Source of the DNA: Candidatus Poseidoniaceae archaeon
GTDB lineage: Archaea; Thermoplasmatota; Poseidoniia; Poseidoniales; Poseidoniaceae
Direction: 5' to 3'
Assembly: GCA_013330285.1 (NCBI GenBank)
Contig: DUIP01000205.1
Span: forward strand, 1 to 10,707
DNA: 10,707 nt
Part shown: piece after piece, positions 1 through 6,200 of the stretch
How the letters are laid out: each line of letters opens with the position of its first letter
Numbering within the stretch: the stretch's first letter is position 1
Notes under the pieces: generated by a model
The model's input: only the letters and a program-made list of their open reading frames with translations
The model's database searches: none
What the model was told of the DNA's origin: nothing
Program-made: the position numbers and the translations under genes

Positions 1-857
1 TCGAGGTTGCCACTGAAAGAGCCGGATTGGCCTGGAGCAACAACATTGAGTTGCACGGTGATCTCGCTGGCTGGAGCGTCGGGATCAACTGTGCTTTCTG
101 CTTGGAAAATAACAGGTAATCGAATGTCTGCTGTCAACTCAGCTGGGGAGCGTACTGTGAGCGTGCGTAGGCTCGATGTGCCTTGATATGGTACGTCTTC
201 AGCAACAAAAGCACCGGTTGGGAACGAGAAGCCTGCTGCTGCAAGATCGGCCTCATTTGCGATGGTCACTCGTATTTTGTCGTCATCGTTGCCCTTGTTT
301 GTGAATTGGAAAGTAAAGTCAACTTCCTCTGCTACTGTCATTTCTCGGGTCGTCTTGTCAGACATTGAAAGTTCAATCATGCCATACGAGGCAATAGAAA
401 AATCGCCGCTGTAGGATTGATTGACGACCCAAGGTCCATCGGGAAGTTGTCCATAAGGCAATCCGTTCCACGAGGTGACTTTTGCCTCAAGTTCAAAGCC
501 ATAGGTCAGCGATGCTGGAAGCCGTGTTTGACCAGTAAAGATGACATTGAAGGTTTCTTCATCACCGGCAGCGAGTGTAAATTCATCTTCGCTTAGGGTC
601 ATTTCGACATTGACTCCATCCCATTCGACTTTGCTGACTTCGATGACTTCACTTGCTGAAGTCGGGTTGCTCACGGTACATTCGAGGATCGCATCTTCGT
701 AGGAATTGGGGTGAACGTCCATCACAGGGTCTGCCCCGCAATCAAGTTGCACTGCGGGCAGAGGCGACTCCTGTGCAGCGACGGATGTACCCAGCGCAGG
801 GAGCATGAACAAAGCCACCACGAGCGCAGCGGTGAAGGTCTTGCCAAAGCGTCCCAT
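1..857 (-). CDS. Secreted or surface protein with beta-sandwich modules, 3' end beyond the window
   Basis: I translated this frame by eye; it is open from the ATG at 857 to the left edge, giving 285 residues without a stop. Residues 1-27 form a signal peptide: a start with Arg and Lys, then a hydrophobic core (AALVVALFMLPALG) and a small-residue end before AQ. The visible ectodomain is acidic and beta-rich, with two modules. The first, about residues 35-150, holds two Cys (in LDCGADP and ILECTVSN) that could pair. The second, about 160-285, has a segment like FTNKGNDDDKIRVTI, typical of CARDB/NEW3-type extracellular domains. An in-frame TAG lies 18 bases upstream, so this ATG is the first possible ATG start. 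No clear Shine-Dalgarno is seen. It follows the TatD gene by 77 bases on the same strand. Its function is not recognised; a C-terminal anchor, if any, lies outside the window. Confidence 0.85.
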   Translation of the reverse strand, partial: MGRFGKTFTAALVVALFMLPALGTSVAAQESPLPAVQLDCGADPVMDVHPNSYEDAILECTVSNPTSASEVIEVSKVEWDGVNVEMTLSEDEFTLAAGDEETFNVIFTGQTRLPASLTYGFELEAKVTSWNGLPYGQLPDGPWVVNQSYSGDFSIASYGMIELSMSDKTTREMTVAEEVDFTFQFTNKGNDDDKIRVTIANEADLAAAGFSFPTGAFVAEDVPYQGTSSLRTLTVRSPAELTADIRLPVIFQAESTVDPDAPASEITVQLNVVAPGQSGSFSGNL

Positions 858-934
858 GCTCTTGCGGTAGCGACTCTATCTCATCAATGTGATGGAGAAT
901 CGGGCCCGTACCGAACCATCCTTTTTGGCTCATC

Positions 935-1819
935 TCATTCCGAGGGGCCGTACAATAAATCCGGCAACTCTTGGTGCGCTTTCCACAGAAATGATTCGTC
1001 AATGCCTGCCTGAAGGAGTTGCTGAGTCCGTTTTGGAACTGTTTTAGGACCAAGTACTGCGCCTGGCCGCCTCAGATCGTCCATGTAATCGGTCTCAAGC
1101 AAGAAGCCGTGGCTCGATGATTCTGCGGTGGCAAGCACCTCTTCGATGGCGCCTTTCCCAATCAACACACTTGGTGTCACCCCTTGGGTAATGCTCGAAG
1201 TCAGTGTTGGAGGAGCGTAATGTCGGACCAGTCGTTGCTTATCGAAGCCCACCTTATCTGCCATTTGTGCAAGGCTGGCATAGGTTGATTCTAATTCCCC
1301 CTCCACGTGCAACTGAAGCGTAATGCCCTCTCTTTTGGCCATGGCCATGGTCTCTTCTAACAAGAGATTCGATAGGTCCCAGACCCGGTCGCTCACAGGC
1401 CAGTGAGGCCGACCCACTTCACCCACTGCGTGTGCCTTTCCTTCGTGGACGAGTTCAACCGCCGCGTCAATGCTGTTGCGGTAATTGTCCATGGCGCGTT
1501 CTGCACCTGATTCACCATCCTCATTCAACCAAGCCTCAAACTGATGGGCAAAGGCTGCCGGGTGAGGCCCTAAGACAACACGTACTCCAAGCCCATGCAC
1601 ATCACGAACTTCCGCTGCCATCGCCACCGTATCGTTGTAGGTCGCTAGATGACCTTCCCTTGTCGTTGGGGGTGATTGGAAATCAGGACAGTGTACAAGG
1701 ATAAGATCGGTTCCACCCGCTCGCTTAAACTCGCCAGCTGCTTGAAGAAAGAGGCCTTGACGATTAAGGTGGAAATGATTGTCCACGATTGGACCATTCC
1801 ATTGCTGAACAGAACTCAA
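935..1819 (-). CDS. TatD-related TIM-barrel metal-dependent hydrolase
   Basis: A predicted amidohydrolase-superfamily enzyme of the TatD type, in its archaeal branch (COG1099-like). Numbered from the start at 1819 (294 residues), all expected metal ligands are present in order: His15 and His17 in VDNHFHLN, Glu134 in GEVGRPH, His171 in LQLHVEG, His200 in RHYAPP and Asp244 in ETDYMDD. A GPHP segment (His86) matches the GxHP of the family. The ending RPGAVLGPKTVPKRT is typical of the archaeal group. Some TatD proteins are Mg-dependent DNases, but the substrate of the archaeal branch is not settled, so I call only a metal-dependent hydrolase. The longest frame begins at TTG 1825, directly abutting a GAGGG at 1826-1830. 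TTG 1819 has better spacing (6 bases) and was chosen. It lies about 60 bases downstream of the TBP-like gene. Cytoplasmic: no signal peptide. Confidence 0.85.
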   Translation of the reverse strand: MSSVQQWNGPIVDNHFHLNRQGLFLQAAGEFKRAGGTDLILVHCPDFQSPPTTREGHLATYNDTVAMAAEVRDVHGLGVRVVLGPHPAAFAHQFEAWLNEDGESGAERAMDNYRNSIDAAVELVHEGKAHAVGEVGRPHWPVSDRVWDLSNLLLEETMAMAKREGITLQLHVEGELESTYASLAQMADKVGFDKQRLVRHYAPPTLTSSITQGVTPSVLIGKGAIEEVLATAESSSHGFLLETDYMDDLRRPGAVLGPKTVPKRTQQLLQAGIDESFLWKAHQELPDLLYGPSE

Positions 1820-1825
1820 AGCCAA

Positions 1826-1830
1826 CCCTC
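1826..1830 (-). promoter_or_regulatory. Ribosome binding site of the TatD-like gene
   Basis: GAGGG on the minus strand. It directly touches TTG 1825 and lies 6 bases before TTG 1819, which favours the latter as the start. An in-frame TGA just upstream excludes any earlier start, so a non-ATG start is unavoidable near here. Confidence 0.45.
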
Positions 1831-1879
1831 ATGCTTCTGAAGACGGTGATGGTTTTCAACGCATGGGCGAAAGATGGTC

Positions 1880-2422
1880 TCAAATGCGCTCAATCAAGAG
1901 GTTCTTGTCGCTAAACCGCCCTTTCCAATAGACTGCAGCCATAGCAACCATGTTTCGATGGCGTGCATCGGTGGCTACACATCGTCCATTTGGCCACATG
2001 TGGAGGGTGAGATTATGGCGAGAATCTTCGATGATGGTGCAGCCCAATCGTTCGTCAAAGGTGGCGGTTCCAGCACCGAAATCACCTACAACGTTCTCGA
2101 CAAGGAGCGCTTGGCCAAATTCGAATGAAGCAACAACGGGGCCGAGTTCAGTCTCAAGACCAGCGTCATCACGCCCAAGACGGAGCATGAGTTCCTTTGC
2201 AGCCGCTCGAGCAGCTTCGACTCGATGTGTGCCATGGACCACAATTCGACCCTCTTGGTCGATGACGATCGTTGCACGTGGTCGGTCAAGGACTTTGATG
2301 ACCACCCCCCCAGTTTGTTGACCACCAAGTTGGGCCACGACGGCATCTTGGTCGACGGGACGAGGAGGGACGAAGCGAACCAGTTGATTTTCGATTCGTA
2401 CATCGATTGCGCTTGCCACCAT
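1880..2422 (-). CDS. Divergent TATA-binding-protein-fold protein
   Basis: A 180-residue protein with the two-repeat layout and size of archaeal TBP. By eye, repeat 1 (residues 6-83) follows the TBP pattern: IDVRIEN at the start, then GGVVIKVLDRPRATIVI, the turn DQEGRIVVHGT and a helix EAARAAAKELMLRLG, matching FPG..., FSSGKxVxTGAKS and the repeat helix of canonical TBP. Repeat 2 (104-168) is more diverged (GQALLVENVVG, then MWPNGRCVATDAR and a helix). The Phe pair that wedges into TATA DNA appears replaced by Thr37 and Asp55 in repeat 1 and by Leu126 and Trp143 in repeat 2. This suggests a paralogue not acting as the general initiation factor: it might bind DNA differently, or bind protein or another ligand. 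The chosen ATG has AGGAGG 7 bases upstream. GTG 2428, which overlaps the upstream stop, lies only 1 base from that site and is less likely. Confidence 0.6.
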   Translation of the reverse strand: MVASAIDVRIENQLVRFVPPRPVDQDAVVAQLGGQQTGGVVIKVLDRPRATIVIDQEGRIVVHGTHRVEAARAAAKELMLRLGRDDAGLETELGPVVASFEFGQALLVENVVGDFGAGTATFDERLGCTIIEDSRHNLTLHMWPNGRCVATDARHRNMVAMAAVYWKGRFSDKNLLIERI

Positions 2423-2424
2423 GC

Positions 2425-3246
2425 TCACTCCTCCTCTGTGTCGGCCGTGTCGGTTGTGTTTGAAGTAATCTCCTCTGGTTCTGGAAGAGATTCAAGCGCC
2501 GCAAGAACGGCATTTCTGTGAGGTAAAAACAATGGTAGAAGCAACACTGCGTCGCTTCCATGAGTGATTCGTAAGTCCGCCAGTGCACCTCTTAACCGCT
2601 CTGCATACCTTTGGTCACGTGCTTCAACCACAGGTTCACCGACGATCCACTCATTGAGGTCCCACCATGTGGTCGACAGTACGGCTGCAGAACCAAAATT
2701 TGGTGATACTCCTTTTGGTGGTTTTTGAGCAAGGAAGATGTTTTTCTTGACTCGCTTTCGCCACTTCCCACCCAAGGAAATCATACCAAGCAATTTTTTC
2801 CAATGGGACGCTGCTTTGGCCTCATTGGTCAAGTGTTCACTCCACCTCTCATCATCGGCAGTGGGTTCGACAAAATACACCGGACGTTGGTGTCGTTCTG
2901 CATTCCTATGCAATCTTCGGGGTTCCGGATCTGGAAAACGGCCGGATGTCACATCCTCAACGAGTGATATTTCATCGAGATAAATGGCCATAGCTCCACC
3001 AGAGATCAAGCCGTGAGCAAGGTTCACTCCCGGTGACTCTGCTTCGTCTTTTTCCTCTTGGACCCACATGTCGACAACATCGGGTGCTTCCAAAAGTGCA
3101 AGACCGTGCCATTCGATTCGAGGACGCATCGAACGAGGGTAAACCACGGTTGGAAGGACGCCGTGAAGGATGATTTGGCCTCCATCAGGGTCGGACCACG
3201 TGTGGTCAGCCCAATCCAGTCGCTCTGGCAAAAGAGCCACGCTCAC
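2425..3246 (-). CDS. Conserved-looking protein of unknown function, possibly TraB-like
   Basis: I do not recognise this 273-residue protein with confidence. There is no signal peptide or membrane helix, so it should be cytoplasmic. The N-terminal half is mixed alpha/beta (IILHGVLPTVVYP, ALLEAPDVVDMWVQEE, GGAMAIYLDEIS). A basic stretch follows at about 149-175 (WKKLL, KWRKRVKKN), then FGSAAVLSTTWWDLNEW, and the end is acidic and disordered (PEPEE, DTEEE). The order of three elements recalls the TraB/PrgY superfamily: APDVV in place of the 'PDvVavEL' strand, EARDQRYAERL in place of 'ERDxxMaxxL', and LLLPLFLPHRNAVLAAL in place of the 'VvGxgHxxGi' strand. This is only a by-eye likeness. Start GTG 3246 overlaps the surface gene's TGA (GTGA) and has no Shine-Dalgarno of its own, indicating coupled translation. 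The stop is 2 bases before the TBP-like start. Confidence 0.8.
   Translation of the reverse strand: MSVALLPERLDWADHTWSDPDGGQIILHGVLPTVVYPRSMRPRIEWHGLALLEAPDVVDMWVQEEKDEAESPGVNLAHGLISGGAMAIYLDEISLVEDVTSGRFPDPEPRRLHRNAERHQRPVYFVEPTADDERWSEHLTNEAKAASHWKKLLGMISLGGKWRKRVKKNIFLAQKPPKGVSPNFGSAAVLSTTWWDLNEWIVGEPVVEARDQRYAERLRGALADLRITHGSDAVLLLPLFLPHRNAVLAALESLPEPEEITSNTTDTADTEEE
2430..2435 (-). promoter_or_regulatory. Strong Shine-Dalgarno AGGAGG deciding the TBP-like start
   Basis: AGGAGG on the minus strand, 7 bases before ATG 2422. It lies inside the Glu-Glu-Glu codons that end the upstream gene, so ribosomes finishing that gene pass straight onto it. The spacing supports ATG 2422 over GTG 2428. 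Confidence 0.75.
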
Positions 3247-6200
3247 TGTTCGTTAACCCAATCTTGGAGTGCTTGAACGCTCCATCCTTGGTCAAAGTAG
3301 CCTTGAATTTCTTCTTGACTCCATTGTGGGAACTTCGCCATTGCATCTGCCATTTCCGGAGATACATTTGCTGCAGGAGCAGGTGTTGATTGTCCTGGGA
3401 GTTCAACATAAGCCTTACTTGACTCATCTTCGTATTCATCGTCAGCAAACATGTCTTCACCATCGCCTCGGCGTACGAGAACGAAAACAACAACACCAAG
3501 GATGGCGACAATGGTGATCAAAGCCACAAGAATGAGCAAGACGGTCGTTCCATCGTCCGATTCACTCTGTACCTTGACGTTGAATTGTTCACCTTCTGCT
3601 GAACCATTGTACAAGAGTTCGTTTGTGGTGTCATCGGAGATGAGGTAGTACATTCCAGTCGTTGCTTGGGTAAATTCTGTCAATTCAATCGTGACCCATT
3701 TCTTGTCAAGAATATTGATGTCGCCAGTTTCGACGGTTCCTTCGAGCACTGGAACACCACCTGCGGTGACGGAGCGCACCGAAAGGGTGGTTCCACCAGC
3801 CATTGTTCCGTCATTACGAACTTCGATTTGGAGTTCCATAGATTCGCCGACTTCTGGTGAAGAAGGTGTCAAGATTGTGTTTTCAACAGCAAAACTTGGT
3901 TCCTCGTGGATGAAACGGTAGTTCGACTTGTGTTCTTCTGAACTGGAGAAGATTGCTGCAATGCCGCCTTCTTCAGTGGGCCCACCACCAAAGATGACGC
4001 CGGCTCCTGCAGAGTCCTTCGCATCGATCCACATGACGAGTTCGACATTGTTGATCTGTTCTTCATCAGGCTCAAATTGGCCCTCTTCCAACGGCCACAA
4101 ATCAATGCAAGATGCGGAGGCAGCGTAGGAGCCGCCAAGCGGTGAAAGGGTCAATTCTGCCATCATTGGTTCGTCACCAAACGACGTTCGGTAAATCGGC
4201 CAGAGAATGTCATTGCTCGCATCGGAGTAGAAGGCCCAAGCCACATTGACATCACCTTGGAAGAGTGCTTCACGTTCCTTGAGAACCACTTCAACATCGA
4301 CACAGTGGTAGGTCGAGGTTGGCATGTCGCCTGAGATGACCTCACCGGTTGCACCGCGCTTAGCAGTCCAGGAATCGGTGTTGACTTCAGGAGGGTTGCC
4401 ATCGACCTTGATGTTGAATGTCGAACAGCCATACGAACTCGAACCAGCGCACACTGCTGGCGTGGTATCGACGGCCCCTTCAGGGAGGCCCGTTTGATCA
4501 TTGCCACAGGAAATGGCATCGTCGAGAGCAGTGGTTGGATCATCGAATGGGCACAAACGGAACGAATATTGGTAATCGTTGGCAACCGGTGCTGCTGTGA
4601 GGTTGATTTCAAAGACACCACCAGTGAATGTATGGTAAGTCACTTCGCCCGGGAATGGAACGTATCCTTTCGCGCCATCAGCAAAAGCGGCCGACCTCGT
4701 AATCTCGAGGGTGAGAGGGATCTCTGGAGTGATGAACACGTTGTTGTTGATTCCGTCTAAGTAAGCGTATTGACCGTGGAAGGCAATGGTGTCACCGGGG
4801 TAAACGAAGCCTTTGCGTACATCTTCTGTTTGTGGTTCAGAGAGATCTTCAAACACTGGTGTAACCATGAGATCGTTGACTTCATCAGTTCGGAAGTCAA
4901 GTTGGATACCGTCGCTGTAGTACCAGTCTTGGATGTGCCTTCCTGGGGCAGGAAGCATTCGGTACCTTGGGTTGTCAAGGTCTTGCATGTAGAGCACAGG
5001 ATTGTTGAGTGCAGTGGTCGCACCGAGCACACCCCAATCGATTCGAATTGGTAGATCAAGCATGAAGTCCGCTTCGAACGGATCGATCAGTGCGCCACCA
5101 TCCATTCGCAGCATGCGCGGTCCATCTGAAACTTCACTTTCTTCGAGGATTGTAATCCAAGGCGAGTCGGTCCAAGCGGATTGGTTTCGAGGGTAGTAGT
5201 AGACGTTCATGTCGTCACGGTCATCCGCAAGATCGATGTGGAAGTACGAGATATCTCGCCATCCATTGTCATCATTAGCTTCGACAACCAATGAGTATTG
5301 GTTGCCAGCGTACATGGTTTGATTCCATTTTCCATCATACTGAGGCTGGTTCGAGTTAAGGAAACGACCGTCCTTTGAATCATCGATGAAGAAGTTTCGA
5401 ATGACTGGAGACTTCGAGTTCATGGAGACATAGGTGAAGTGATCGTTTTCAAATCCAGGTGCGCCTCCATCAATCGGGTTTCCTGCAAGGTCGTAGCCTT
5501 CAATCCAAACTGAGACTTTGCCGACAGGGTCTGCACCAATGTTGGCCATATCACTGAAGCTTCCAGAGTAGTTTGCGAACGGTGCTTCGCCATCGTCATT
5601 GACTGTGACGGTGATGTATTCGCTCGCATCTGCAATGCCGTCACCATTTGTATCGTGATCGTTTTCGACCCAGATCTTGATGTCAAGGGTTGCTGGTGGA
5701 TTTGGCAAATCGTAAGCGCTGAGACGGATTTGTTGGTTGGCAGATGGCACAACCCATGTGTCATCGACCATTGTCCTCCAATTGCTTTCCAATGACGGGT
5801 CAACTTGACCGTTGAGGATTTTTACATTGAGCAGGCTCGGGTCGAGTGTGTCGATGGAGAGGTTGAACGGAATGGCACAGTCGCTGTCTGGGCGGTATAT
5901 TGCTGCAGGGCACAACGTGTCGCCGCCTTCGTAGCCGTCAATTCGGAACCTGTAGGTTTCATCACCTGCTGCAAAGCCAAGATCGATGTTGAGGTCAAAG
6001 TCGCCACCAATCACACCCGATTGGTTGTCAACGCTGACCCATTCGACCGAGAAGTTCTCATCGGATGTGTTGATTGTCTTCTGCTCTAAAACCATGTAAT
6101 ATCGGCTTGGGTCAGGGGAAATGTCGAGGTTCTCAAGTCGGATGCTACCAGCGATGTTCACGATTTGATTGGATTTACCATTGTCCAAATCTTGAGCAAG

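Noticed and set aside
951..960. ATTTATTGTA on the minus strand as a TATA box for the left-edge gene
   Set aside because: It codes for the last residues of the TatD-like protein and has no clear BRE or start-site support, so it was not listed as a promoter.
742..1053. Minus-strand open frame of 103 codons across the TatD/secreted-protein junction
   Set aside because: It overlaps both well-supported genes in another frame, and its composition (many Arg, Cys, His) is that of a shadow.
1880..2428. GTG 2428 as the start of the TBP-like gene with a GTGA overlap
   Set aside because: The AGGAGG ends 1 base before this GTG, too close to serve it, whereas ATG 2422 is spaced by 7 bases.
4163..4621. 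Minus-strand open frame of 152 codons inside the giant gene
   Set aside because: Another reading frame of the surface protein, with Met/Ser/Pro-rich shadow composition and no domain pattern.
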